Source of the DNA: an uncultured Prevotella sp.
GTDB taxonomy: Bacteria > Bacteroidota > Bacteroidia > Bacteroidales > Bacteroidaceae
Assembly: GCA_900314935.1 (NCBI GenBank)
Contig: OMXE01000029.1
Coordinates: 1-45,839 of the forward strand
Direction of reading: 5' to 3'
DNA length: 45,839 nt
The position numbers were made by a program, and so were the translations under genes. Positions 6,805 to 14,788 of this stretch are shown piece after piece (positions within the stretch are counted from its first letter, which is position 1; each line of letters opens with the position of its first letter). The notes below the pieces were generated by a model that was not told the origin of the DNA, did not search any database, and worked only from the letters and a program-made list of their open reading frames with translations.

Positions 6805-7155
6805 TTATTTTTCCATGAGCAGACTGGCCAGGAAGCGCACCAGCGGCTTCTCTACCCACGACTTTCTGAAAGCAAGGAACAACAAGAATACCAAGATGTA
6901 GAATGCCGCTACGATGAGGAACGCCACGGGATGCCCCACATGGGGCGCCAGGGCGTAGGCAGCAGCAAACGACAGGTAGATGAAGATAATCAGGATGATG
7001 AGGAAAGTGACGGCGGCAATGGCCAACGCCGTTATCAGGCGCACCACCTTCTCAATGACATCCAGCCGCAGATACTCGTTTTGCAGACCGACGTAATGCC
7101 TGATCACCTCGACCAACTGTCCGATGGTCTCGATATTCTTGTCGCTCGAAAACAT
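6805..7155 (-). CDS. phage-holin-like (Phage_holin_3_6/DUF1469) membrane protein
   Basis: A 116-aa inner-membrane protein with an N-terminal amphipathic part (residues 1-40) and two long hydrophobic segments (about 43-72 and 78-98). This layout and the neighbouring YtxH gene match the chromosomal family called phage holin family protein (PF07332-like), which is widespread in non-phage contexts. No phage genes are nearby, so a lytic role is unlikely; an envelope-stress or membrane-organising role is a guess. It overlaps no neighbour and is spaced 6-8 bp from each. Confidence 0.8.
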   Translation of the reverse strand: MFSSDKNIETIGQLVEVIRHYVGLQNEYLRLDVIEKVVRLITALAIAAVTFLIILIIFIYLSFAAAYALAPHVGHPVAFLIVAAFYILVFLLFLAFRKSWVEKPLVRFLASLLMEK

Positions 7156-7163
7156 GTGCCTAA

Positions 7164-7382
7164 TTATTCTGCAATGTCAGCAGCCGCATCCTTGATGTCA
7201 TCAGCGAGATCAACGATCTCCTTGCGGCTCAGGTTGATATTATGTTTCTTGCAGAAGTCGTCGATGGCATCTGTAATCTTTTCACGAGTGTCGGAACCCT
7301 TTTCGGGGGCTGCCAACAGACCAAGAGCAGCACCTGCGAGGGCACCGCTGATGAATGCACCAATAAAACTGATTGTTTTCAT
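7164..7382 (-). CDS. YtxH domain-containing protein
   Basis: A 72-aa protein. The N-terminal hydrophobic glycine/alanine-rich segment (FIGAFISGALAGAALGLLAAP) followed by the EKGSDTREKI motif is the hallmark of YtxH proteins. The rest is a helical charged domain. YtxH proteins are small membrane-anchored proteins often linked to general stress. It is the first gene of the three-gene operon, with a promoter-like sequence directly upstream. Confidence 0.85.
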   Translation of the reverse strand: MKTISFIGAFISGALAGAALGLLAAPEKGSDTREKITDAIDDFCKKHNINLSRKEIVDLADDIKDAAADIAE

Positions 7383-7421
7383 ACGCTTATTATTTAATTG
7401 TTGAATATTCTAAATCATTCG

Positions 7422-7455
7422 CAAATATAAGCATTCTTTTGCATTCTACCGCAAA
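7422..7455 (-). promoter_or_regulatory. promoter of the YtxH operon
   Basis: On the minus strand, TATATTTG (7422-7429) is a good -7 box. TTTG (7452-7455) lies 22 bp upstream, slightly longer than the usual spacing. Confidence 0.55.
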
Positions 7456-7566
7456 AAATACACTGATTTTTTGTTAAAATCTATGTATTTATGTCATTTA
7501 ACAAACTTTATGCACGTTTTTTCCTTGATTTTGCGCGATTTTGTGTAATTTCGCACAATCAATTAC

Positions 7567-7574
7567 TAATTTTG
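7567..7574 (+). promoter_or_regulatory. -7 box for the SPOR lipoprotein gene
   Basis: TAATTTTG fits TAnnTTTG; a TTTG occurs 23 bp upstream (7540-7543), longer than ideal. The leader to the ATG at 7615 would be about 35 nt. Confidence 0.5.
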
Positions 7575-7614
7575 CAAATAACTAAGTTCAATATTAAACA
7601 ACAAAGAGAAAGTT

Positions 7615-8109
7615 ATGAAAAAGTACATGTTAGTTTGCGCAGGTTTAGCTGTTGCATTGGCTTTTACAAGTTGTAAATCTTCTGAGAGTGCCTATCGTAA
7701 GGCTTATGACAAGGCAAAGGCTCAGGAAGAGGCCAATATGGCCAACAACAATTACGAGGAGACTCCTGTCGTAGCTCCGGTACAGACTCGTCCTTCAACA
7801 GAGACGGTAGTCGTTGATAATGTTGACAATGTTTCTGTACGCCCGGAGAAGCTGCAGGTGGTTGATGGCGCCGGTTTGAAGAGCTTCAGCGTGGTTGTAG
7901 GCTCCTTCTCAGTAAAGGCAAATGCCGTTGGCCTGGCTCAGCGTCTGCGTAATGCCGGTTATCCTGCACAGGTTGCTTTCAACAGCAGTAACAATATGTA
8001 TCGCGTGGTGGCCACCACTTTCGATGATAAGGCAAGTGCCGTGCGCAGCCGCAATGACTTCCGTGCTGGCGAATATGCTGATGCATGGCTGCTGTTTAAC
8101 CAGCAGTAA
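7615..8109 (+). CDS. SPOR-domain lipoprotein
   Basis: A 164-aa predicted lipoprotein with signal sequence and lipobox AFTSC (Cys20). A low-complexity linker (about residues 25-80) leads to a C-terminal SPOR domain (about 88-162: SFSVVVGSFSVKANAVGLAQ ... YRVVATTFDDKASAVRSRND). SPOR domains bind denuded glycan strands of septal peptidoglycan, so it probably sits in the envelope at division sites. ruvX starts 6 bp downstream. Confidence 0.9.
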   Translation: MKKYMLVCAGLAVALAFTSCKSSESAYRKAYDKAKAQEEANMANNNYEETPVVAPVQTRPSTETVVVDNVDNVSVRPEKLQVVDGAGLKSFSVVVGSFSVKANAVGLAQRLRNAGYPAQVAFNSSNNMYRVVATTFDDKASAVRSRNDFRAGEYADAWLLFNQQ

Positions 8110-8115
8110 TCAGCT

Positions 8116-8538
8116 GTGGCACGCATTCTATCGATAGATTACGGAAAGAAACGTACAGGTATAGCAGTCACCGACCCGTTGCAGATTATTGCCAATGGGT
8201 TGGCGACTGTTTCTACTTCTGAGCTGCTGAGCTACCTGAAGGATTATCTCTCACGCGAACAGGTGGAGAAGATCATTATCGGCCGACCGATGCAAACGAA
8301 CGGACAGCCGAGTGAGAACCTGCAGCGTGTGGAGCAGTTCGTGAACAGGTGGAAGAAGGAAATGCCCGACGTTCCCGTGGAGTATGTGGATGAGCGGTTC
8401 ACCTCAGTACTTGCCCACCAGGCTATAATCGACGGCGGACTCCGTAAGAAGGCTCGGCAAGACAAGGCGTTGGTTGACAAGATCAGTGCCACCATCATCC
8501 TCGAAGACTACCTTCGCTCCAAAAACCAACGAAGTTAA
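8116..8538 (+). CDS. ruvX: putative Holliday junction resolvase / pre-16S rRNA nuclease YqgF
   Basis: A 140-aa RNase H-like nuclease. The first strand carries the catalytic Asp (ILSIDYGKKRTGIAV), the middle has IIIGRPMQTNG and VEYVDERFTS, and the C-terminus has DKISATIILEDYL with the last Asp. The family processes the 16S rRNA 5' end and was also proposed as a Holliday junction resolvase. The start is the GTG at 8116, matching the conserved N-terminus MARILSIDYG. The stop overlaps an AATT-based tandem repeat. Confidence 0.93.
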   Translation: MARILSIDYGKKRTGIAVTDPLQIIANGLATVSTSELLSYLKDYLSREQVEKIIIGRPMQTNGQPSENLQRVEQFVNRWKKEMPDVPVEYVDERFTSVLAHQAIIDGGLRKKARQDKALVDKISATIILEDYLRSKNQRS

Positions 8539-8568
8539 TTCTTTAATTCTTCAATTTTTCAATTCTTA
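8537..8568 (+). repeat. tandem array with 8-bp period
   Basis: Four units of AATTCTTT/AATTCTTC/AATTTTTC/AATTCTTA fill the ruvX-def junction and overlap the ruvX stop codon. It resembles the heptamer arrays but has an 8-bp period. Confidence 0.8.
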
Positions 8569-8570
8569 AA

Positions 8571-9131
8571 GTGATATTACCTATTTATATATATGGTCAG
8601 CCAGTACTCCGCAAGGAGTCGGTGGATATTCCCAAGGATTATCCCCAGCTTGACGAACTGGTTGCCAACATGTTTGAAACGCTGACAGCCAGCGAGGGCG
8701 TGGGATTGGCAGCTCCGCAGATCGGTCTTAACATCCGCGTGGCTGTGATTGATCTGGATGTGCTCTCGGAAGACCTGCCCGAATACAAGGATTTCAGGAA
8801 GGTGTACATCAATCCGCATATCCTTGAGTTTGACGATAGTGAGACGGAAACCATGGAAGAGGGCTGTCTGTCGCTTCCTGGCATTCATGAGAGTGTGACC
8901 CGTGCCAAGCGCATCCGTGTGAAATACGAGGATGCTGAACGTAACGAGCACGAGGAGTGGGTGGACGGCTATCTGGCTCGTGTGATGCAGCATGAGTTCG
9001 ACCACCTGGATGCGCATATGTTCATCGACAGGATATCACCGCTGCGACGACAGCTCATCAAGAACAAGCTAAAAGCACTTACACTCGGTAAGTATCGCTG
9101 CTCTTACCGCACAAAGCCGGTGAGAAGATGA
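8571..9131 (+). CDS. def: peptide deformylase
   Basis: A 186-aa iron/zinc metalloenzyme that removes the formyl group from nascent protein N-termini. All three family motifs are visible: GVGLAAPQIGL (about residues 43-53), EEGCLSLPG with the metal Cys (about 100-108), and MQHEFDHLDAHMF with two metal His and the catalytic Glu (about 140-152). The start appears to be GTG at 8571 (MILPIYIYGQPVLRK), the only start consistent with the conserved N-terminus; a tandem repeat lies directly before it. Confidence 0.96.
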   Translation: MILPIYIYGQPVLRKESVDIPKDYPQLDELVANMFETLTASEGVGLAAPQIGLNIRVAVIDLDVLSEDLPEYKDFRKVYINPHILEFDDSETETMEEGCLSLPGIHESVTRAKRIRVKYEDAERNEHEEWVDGYLARVMQHEFDHLDAHMFIDRISPLRRQLIKNKLKALTLGKYRCSYRTKPVRR

Positions 9132-9135
9132 TGAT

Positions 9136-9156
9136 CAGTTGACAGTTGATAGTTTA
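9136..9156 (+). repeat. heptamer array CAGTTGA x3
   Basis: Units CAGTTGA, CAGTTGA and TAGTTTA follow the def stop. The TTG at 9139-9141 inside the array is the earliest in-frame start available to the TPR gene. Confidence 0.75.
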
Positions 9157-11202
9157 GATGTGAGAGGAAGAGGTTGCAGGAAGACAGTGAAGGACCGGAA
9201 AAGGGGTTGGGGTAGTGGAGGACTTCGCTACCTTTTGTCGTTTGTGGCTTTCTGTCTTGTCTTCGCGTTTCCTCTTACTACACATGCGCAATACAATATC
9301 GACCGGGTGTTGAATGCGGGTAGGGGCGCTCTTTACTATGAAGACTATGTGCTCTCGATGCAGTATTTCAACCAGGTGATCAATGCCAAACCTTATCTTT
9401 ATGAGCCGTGGTTCTATCGTGCCGTGGCCAAATACTATCTGGATGATTTTCAGGGAGCGGAGATGGATTGTAGCGAGGCCATCAACCTGAATCCTTATAT
9501 TTCGGGCATCTACGACCTGCGTGGCGTGTGCCGTATCCGAATGAAGAAATACAAGGAGGCGGCCGCCGATTACGATATGGCCATCCTCCATGATCCTACC
9601 AGTCAGGCACTTTGGTTCAACCGCGCCCTCTGTCGAATTCAGGACAAGGATTACGACAAGGCGAACTTCGAGCTCGACTCGATGATGAACCGCTGGAAGA
9701 CCAATGCGAAGGTGTATCAGCTGAAGGCGGAGGTGTGCATGCAGCAGAAAGATACGGTGAAGGCTTCCACGTTCCTGGATAAGTCGTTGGAGCTGGATCC
9801 CTACGACGGAGAGGCTTGGACGGTCAGGGCAATGATCAGTCTGAGCCGTAAGAAATGGAAAGATGCTGATGAGCAGCTGGGGAAAGCCATTCATCTCAAG
9901 CCATCGGTGGTGGGGAACTACGTGAACCGTGCCTTAGCACGCTACAATATCAATAACCTGCGGGGCGCCATGGCCGATTACGACAAGGCGATTGAACTGG
10001 ATCCCAACAACTTCCTGGCACATTACAACCGCGGTCAGCTGCGTGTGCAGGTGGGTGATGACAACCGGGCTATCACTGATTTCGACTTCATCATCAGTAA
10101 GGAGCCGAACAATATCATGGCTATCTTCAACCGTGCGCTGCTGCTCGACAGGACAGGAGATCTGCAAGGGGCCATACGCGACTATACCAGGGTGATTGAT
10201 GAGTTCCCGAACTTCTGGACGGGTCTGCAGTACCGTGCCAACTGTTACCGTCGTCTGGGTATGACGGCCAAGGCGGAGCTGGATGAGTTCCGTATCCTTA
10301 AAGCGCAGATGGACAAGCATCTGGGTATTCAGCCGCGCTGGAGCAAGAGTAAGCAGAAGGAGGTGCGCAAGCAGAGCGACATCGACATGAACAAATACAA
10401 CCAGCTGGTGGAGGCCGACGAGAACGAGGTGGAGCATGAATATGCCAGTGCCTATCGCGGAAAGGTGCAGAACCGTAAGGTGGACGAAGACCTGATGCCG
10501 ATGTATGTGCTCTCGTACCGCCGACAGTCGGAAGGGGTGAAGTCGTTCAATGCCTTCGACAGCGACGTGGAGCACTTCAACACCACGGCCCATCCTTCGC
10601 AGCCCATCTATGTACGTACGCACGACAAGGCGCTTACGCAGGAGGAGACACAGGCTTTCTTTACCTTGATAGAGAACCTGTCGGAGCGGATTGCAGGGAT
10701 CAAGGACTTCACCAAAGACCGTTCGCTGCTCATTGAACGGGCCGTGGCCTATACGGTGGTGCAGAACTTCGATGAGGCCATCAACGACCTCTCTGCCTAT
10801 ATCCAGACTGACAGTACTTCGTCGGTTGCTTATTGGCAACGGGCTGTGTGCCAGGCGCTGATGAACGAGTTCACACAGTCGCAGGGCATGGAAGCCAACC
10901 TGAAGACCGCCCGTACCTTGTCGGATTTCGAAGAGGCCATCCGAAGGAATCCGCAGAATGCGTTCCTCTACTACGACCGTGGTAATGTCTATGCTGCCCG
11001 GCAGGACTATCAGCATGCGTTAGACGACTATTCCAGGGCGATTACCTTGGAGCCGAATCTGGCGGAGGCATACTATAACCGCGGACTGATCCTTATCCGC
11101 ACAGGGAAGAGGAAAGAGGGTATAGACGACCTGAGTAAGGCGGGCGAACGCGGACTGTATGATGCGTATAGCGTGATCAAGCAATATAGGGATAAGGAGT
11201 GA
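9139..11202 (+). CDS. secreted TPR-repeat protein
   Basis: Up to 687 aa. A basic N-terminus and a hydrophobic segment (LLSFVAFCLVFAFPLTTHAQ, ending about residue 50) form a signal peptide. The mature part has many tetratricopeptide repeats in two blocks (about residues 55-390 and 525-680; for example AYYNRGLILIRTGKRKEGI), separated by a charged linker. TPRs make scaffolds for protein-protein contacts; a periplasmic or outer-membrane assembly role is likely but unproven. The start is uncertain: no ATG precedes the signal peptide, so TTG 9139 (inside a heptamer array) or GTG 9187 must be used. Confidence 0.8.
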   Translation: MTVDSLDVRGRGCRKTVKDRKRGWGSGGLRYLLSFVAFCLVFAFPLTTHAQYNIDRVLNAGRGALYYEDYVLSMQYFNQVINAKPYLYEPWFYRAVAKYYLDDFQGAEMDCSEAINLNPYISGIYDLRGVCRIRMKKYKEAAADYDMAILHDPTSQALWFNRALCRIQDKDYDKANFELDSMMNRWKTNAKVYQLKAEVCMQQKDTVKASTFLDKSLELDPYDGEAWTVRAMISLSRKKWKDADEQLGKAIHLKPSVVGNYVNRALARYNINNLRGAMADYDKAIELDPNNFLAHYNRGQLRVQVGDDNRAITDFDFIISKEPNNIMAIFNRALLLDRTGDLQGAIRDYTRVIDEFPNFWTGLQYRANCYRRLGMTAKAELDEFRILKAQMDKHLGIQPRWSKSKQKEVRKQSDIDMNKYNQLVEADENEVEHEYASAYRGKVQNRKVDEDLMPMYVLSYRRQSEGVKSFNAFDSDVEHFNTTAHPSQPIYVRTHDKALTQEETQAFFTLIENLSERIAGIKDFTKDRSLLIERAVAYTVVQNFDEAINDLSAYIQTDSTSSVAYWQRAVCQALMNEFTQSQGMEANLKTARTLSDFEEAIRRNPQNAFLYYDRGNVYAARQDYQHALDDYSRAITLEPNLAEAYYNRGLILIRTGKRKEGIDDLSKAGERGLYDAYSVIKQYRDKE

Positions 11203-11254
11203 GGCTTCCCCGAAGGTACTCACACGCTTAACAATAAAATAAATCCTTATTTAT

Positions 11255-11285
11255 TTTGTATTGTCCTCGCTTAATCGTACCTTTG
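11255..11285 (+). promoter_or_regulatory. thrS promoter, conserved spacer type
   Basis: TTTG (11255-11258), a 19-bp spacer ending CTCGCTTAATCG, and TACCTTTG (11278-11285). The leader to the thrS ATG (11315) would be only about 24 nt, too short for a T-box or similar attenuator. Confidence 0.85.
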
Positions 11286-11314
11286 CAGGCAAATTCAATT
11301 TAAACAACGATAAA

Positions 11315-13258
11315 ATGATTAACATTACATTTCCAGACGGCTCTGTTCGCTCGTATGAGCAGGGCGTGACAGGATTCGAAATTGCCGAGAGCATCTCTCC
11401 AGCCTTGGCACGTAGCGTCATCAGCTGCGGTGTGAATGGGGAGACAGTGGAGTTGAACCGTCCCATCATGGAGGATGCTACCTTTGCCCTCTACAAATGG
11501 GAGGATGAGGAAGGTAAGCACACCTTCTGGCACACCAGCGCACACTTGCTGGCTGAGGCTTTGAAGGAGCTCTATCCGGGCATCCAGTTCGGATTCGGTC
11601 CGGCCATCGAGAACGGCTTCTTCTATGATGTGCTGCTGCCCGATGGTGAGCAGATCAAGGAAGGCGACTTCGCTAAGATCGAGAACAAGATGAAGGAACT
11701 GGCTGGCAAGAAGGAGCCGGTGGTGCGCCGCGAGGTGGCTAAGGCTGATGCCTTGAAGGAGTTTGCTGCCGACGGTCAGACCTACAAGTGCGAACATATC
11801 GATCAGGACCTGGAAGACGGTACGATCACTACCTATACACAGGGTAACTTCACCGACCTCTGTCGCGGTCCGCACCTCGTGAACACAGGTGAGATCAAAG
11901 CAGTGAAGCTGACCAGCGTGGCTGGTGCTTTCTGGCGTGGTGATGCAACCCGTGAGCAGATGCAGCGTCTTTATGGTATCTCCTTCCCCAAGAAGAAGAT
12001 GCTCGACGAATACCTCGTGATGCTTGAGGAGGCCAAGAAACGTGACCACCGTATGATCGGTAAGGAGATGGAGCTCTTCATGTTCTCCGAGAAAGTGGGT
12101 AAGGGTCTGCCTATCTGGCTGCCGAAGGGAACGGAGCTGCGCCTCCGTCTGCAGGATCATCTGCGCAAGGTGCAGAAGCGTTTCGGCTATCAGGAGGTGA
12201 TCACTCCGCACATCGGTAGCAAGAACCTCTATATCACTTCCGGACACTATGCTCACTATGGTAAGGACTCCTTCCGTCCTATCACTACTCCTGAGGAGGG
12301 TGAGGAGTATATGCTGAAGCCGATGAACTGTCCGCACCACTGCGAGATCTTCGCTTCCAAGCCGCGTTCATATCGTGACCTTCCCCTCCGACTGGCTGAG
12401 TTCGGTACGGTATATCGCTATGAGCAGAGTGGTGAGCTGCACGGACTGACGCGTGTACGCTCGTTCACGCAGGATGATGCACACCTGTTCTGTCGTCCCG
12501 ACCAGGTGAAGCAGGAGTTCCTGAACGTGATGGATATCATCAATATCGTGCTTACCGCCTTCGGCTTTAACTTCGAGGCACAGATTTCTTTGCGCGATCC
12601 TAACGACCATGACAAGTATGTGGGTACCGATGAGGACTGGGCATTGGCCGAGAAGGCTATCGTGGAGGCCTGCGAGGAAAAGGGTCTGTCGGCCAAGGTG
12701 GAATATGGCGAGGCTGCTTTCTATGGTCCGAAGCTCGACTTCATGATCAAGGATGCTATCGGTCGTCGTTGGCAGCTGGGTACTATCCAGGTTGACTACA
12801 ACCTGCCGAAGCGCTTTGAACTGGAATACACGGATGAGGACAACACCAAGAAGACTCCTGTGATGATCCACCGCGCACCGTTCGGCTCCATGGAGCGATT
12901 CACCGCCGTGCTCATCGAGCATACCAGCGGTCATTTCCCCTTGTGGCTCACGCCTGATCAGGTGGCTATCCTGCCGCTGTCGGAGAAGTATAACGACTAT
13001 GCGAAGGAAGTGGCTAAGAAGTTCGATGCACAGGGTGTTCGTGCCACACTCGACCTGCGTAACGAGAAACTGGGACGTAAGATTCGCGACAATGAGATGA
13101 AGCGCGTTCCCTACATGGTGATTGTGGGTGAGAAGGAACAGCAGGACGGTACCGTAGCCGTTCGTCCGCAAGGTGGCGGCGAGCAGAGCGTGAAGACCAT
13201 CCAGGAATTCATCGATGAGGTGAACGCCAAGGTGGCTGAGATGACGAAGGACTTCTGA
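11315..13258 (+). CDS. thrS: threonine--tRNA ligase
   Basis: A 647-aa class II aminoacyl-tRNA synthetase. Domains in order: N-terminal TGS ([16 protein letters not shown]), the SAD-type editing domain with [11 protein letters not shown] and a later C-x2-GPH region (DLCRGPHL), the catalytic core with the zinc motif [10 protein letters not shown] and the motif 2 region ([20 protein letters not shown]), then the anticodon-binding domain ([20 protein letters not shown]). The length is normal. The start is the ATG at 11315, preceded by a promoter. It heads the conserved translation block thrS-infC-rpmI-rplT. Confidence 0.98.
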   Translation: MINITFPDGSVRSYEQGVTGFEIAESISPALARSVISCGVNGETVELNRPIMEDATFALYKWEDEEGKHTFWHTSAHLLAEALKELYPGIQFGFGPAIENGFFYDVLLPDGEQIKEGDFAKIENKMKELAGKKEPVVRREVAKADALKEFAADGQTYKCEHIDQDLEDGTITTYTQGNFTDLCRGPHLVNTGEIKAVKLTSVAGAFWRGDATREQMQRLYGISFPKKKMLDEYLVMLEEAKKRDHRMIGKEMELFMFSEKVGKGLPIWLPKGTELRLRLQDHLRKVQKRFGYQEVITPHIGSKNLYITSGHYAHYGKDSFRPITTPEEGEEYMLKPMNCPHHCEIFASKPRSYRDLPLRLAEFGTVYRYEQSGELHGLTRVRSFTQDDAHLFCRPDQVKQEFLNVMDIINIVLTAFGFNFEAQISLRDPNDHDKYVGTDEDWALAEKAIVEACEEKGLSAKVEYGEAAFYGPKLDFMIKDAIGRRWQLGTIQVDYNLPKRFELEYTDEDNTKKTPVMIHRAPFGSMERFTAVLIEHTSGHFPLWLTPDQVAILPLSEKYNDYAKEVAKKFDAQGVRATLDLRNEKLGRKIRDNEMKRVPYMVIVGEKEQQDGTVAVRPQGGGEQSVKTIQEFIDEVNAKVAEMTKDF

Positions 13259-13294
13259 TATTAAACTTTGTTAAAATTACATAATAGTAATCAT

Positions 13295-13322
13295 AAAGTT
13301 CAAAGTTCAAAGCTCAAAGTTC
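13295..13322 (+). repeat. heptamer array AAAGTTC x4
   Basis: Units AAAGTTC, AAAGTTC, AAAGCTC, AAAGTTC between thrS and infC, the same unit as the array at 543. It occupies the -33 region of the infC promoter. Confidence 0.85.
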
Positions 13323-13334
13323 AAAGAAAAGTAG

Positions 13335-13342
13335 TACCTTTG
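13335..13342 (+). promoter_or_regulatory. -7 box for infC
   Basis: TACCTTTG matches the Bacteroidota -7 consensus. No TTTG is found at the expected distance because the heptamer array lies there. Confidence 0.6.
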
Positions 13343-13379
13343 CAGCCGATTTCGAAATAAGAAGAACTAAAAACAGTTA

Positions 13380-14078
13380 ATGAGGAACGACAAGAAAGGA
13401 CAGCAGTACCGTGTGAACGAGCAGATTCGGGTACGCGAAGTACGTATTGTGGGTGATGGTGATTCAATGGTTCTGCCAACAAGACAGGCCTTGGACATGG
13501 CGCGTCAACAGGGTGTGGACCTTGTTGAGATTTCACCGAATGCCAATCCCCCTGTTTGTCGTCTCATCGACTATAGTAAGTTCCTCTATCAGCAGAAGAA
13601 GCGTGCCAAGGAAATGAAGGCCAAGCAGGTGAAGCAGGAGGTGAAGGAGATCCGTTTCGGACCCCAGACCGACGATCACGACTACAACTTCAAACTGAAG
13701 CATGCAAAGGAGTTCCTGGAGGATGGTAACAAGGTAAGGGCTTATGTGTTCTTCCGTGGACGAAGCATCCTTTTCAAGGAGCAGGGCGAGGTGCTGCTGC
13801 TGCGTTTTGCCAACGACTTGGAAGAGTATGGCAAGGTAGAGCAGATGCCGAGTCTGGAAGGTAAGAAGATGTTCCTCTATCTGTCGCCGAAGAAGGCGGG
13901 CGTGGCTAAGAAGAGTCAGCAGAAGATGGACCGCGAGAAGCGCGAAGCTGAGGCCAAAGAGGCTGCCTTGCAGCAGAAACAGACTGAACAGGAGGAGGTT
14001 GCAACCAACGGAGGCTTGTTCGCTAACGTGAAAGGTGGCGAGGACATCCTGAAGAAGCTGAAGGAAAATAAGGATTAA
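13380..14078 (+). CDS. infC: translation initiation factor IF-3
   Basis: A 232-aa protein. The N-domain ([20 protein letters not shown] ... [18 protein letters not shown]) and C-domain ([20 protein letters not shown] ... [11 protein letters not shown]) match IF-3, which binds the 30S subunit and controls start-codon selection. A basic/glutamine-rich extension of about 50 residues follows the usual end, as in other Bacteroidota. It begins with ATG rather than the rare AUU of E. coli infC, so that autoregulatory trick is absent here. Confidence 0.97.
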   Translation: MRNDKKGQQYRVNEQIRVREVRIVGDGDSMVLPTRQALDMARQQGVDLVEISPNANPPVCRLIDYSKFLYQQKKRAKEMKAKQVKQEVKEIRFGPQTDDHDYNFKLKHAKEFLEDGNKVRAYVFFRGRSILFKEQGEVLLLRFANDLEEYGKVEQMPSLEGKKMFLYLSPKKAGVAKKSQQKMDREKREAEAKEAALQQKQTEQEEVATNGGLFANVKGGEDILKKLKENKD

Positions 14079-14152
14079 AGCTTGTGCGTAACGTCTGGTA
14101 TATACGTTGCCACGGCACAATGATAGTAATAACCATTTAAAGTATTCAAAAA

Positions 14153-14350
14153 ATGCCAAAAGTAAAGACAAATTCCGGTGCCAAGAAGAGATTCCGTTTC
14201 ACCGGTACAGGCAAGATCAAGCGTCATCACGCTTATCACAGCCACATTCTGACAAAGAAGACCAAGAAGCAGAAGAGAAATCTGGTTCATCAGGCGATTG
14301 TAGACAACAGTAACATGAAGCAGGTGCGCGATTTGCTGTGCCTTCGTTAA
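14153..14350 (+). CDS. rpmI: 50S ribosomal protein L35
   Basis: A 65-aa basic protein beginning [20 protein letters not shown], the canonical L35 N-terminus, with the internal [20 protein letters not shown] stretch. It sits between infC and rplT as in most bacteria. It is 26 bp ahead of rplT, so the two are surely co-translated from one mRNA. Confidence 0.98.
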   Translation: MPKVKTNSGAKKRFRFTGTGKIKRHHAYHSHILTKKTKKQKRNLVHQAIVDNSNMKQVRDLLCLR

Positions 14351-14376
14351 TCATTAATTAGGAAAGGAAAAGAATT

Positions 14377-14721
14377 ATGCCAAGATCAGTAAATCATGTT
14401 GCTTCAAGAGCAAAGAGAAAGAGAATTCTTAAGCTTACCCGTGGTTACTTCGGAGCTCGTAAGAATGTGTGGACCGTTGCCAAGAATACTTGGGAGAAGG
14501 GTCTTACCTATGCATATCGTGATCGTAAGAACAAGAAGCGTAACTTCCGTTCATTGTGGATCCAGCGTATCAATGCTGCTGCCCGCATGGAAGGCTTGAA
14601 CTATTCACAGCTGATGTGTGCACTGCACAAGGCCGGTATCGAGATCAACCGTAAGGTGCTCGCCGACCTCGCCATGAACAACCCTGAGGCTTTCAAGGCC
14701 ATCGTTGACAAGGTGAAGTAA
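14377..14721 (+). CDS. rplT: 50S ribosomal protein L20
   Basis: A 114-aa protein that binds 23S rRNA early in 50S assembly. The N-terminus [20 protein letters not shown], the [10 protein letters not shown] motif and the C-terminal globular part ([20 protein letters not shown]) are all typical. It ends the operon; a strong intrinsic terminator follows within about 30 bp. Confidence 0.98.
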   Translation: MPRSVNHVASRAKRKRILKLTRGYFGARKNVWTVAKNTWEKGLTYAYRDRKNKKRNFRSLWIQRINAAARMEGLNYSQLMCALHKAGIEINRKVLADLAMNNPEAFKAIVDKVK

Positions 14722-14746
14722 GATTCAACAACCAAAAAGATTCATA

Positions 14747-14784
14747 GGATTGTCTCACACTCGTGGTGAGACAATCTTTTTTTT
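14747..14784 (+). terminator. rho-independent terminator after rplT
   Basis: The perfect 11-bp stem GATTGTCTCAC / GTGAGACAATC with a 7-nt loop is followed directly by eight T residues. It separates the ribosomal operon from the convergent mutS2 operon. Confidence 0.93.
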
Positions 14785-14788
14785 GTGG

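Noticed and set aside
6805..7155. Prophage remnant because of the holin-like gene
   Set aside because: The family is common in chromosomes, and no lysin, tail, capsid or integrase gene is nearby.
9934..11016. 360-aa open frame on the minus strand
   Set aside because: Antisense shadow of the TPR gene, with His/Leu/Val-rich composition typical of reversed coding DNA.
11286..11314. T-box or other leader attenuator before thrS
   Set aside because: The leader between the promoter and the ATG is only about 24 nt, too short for such an element.
11300..12340. 346-aa open frame on the minus strand
   Set aside because: Antisense to thrS, no signal, promoter or recognisable family.
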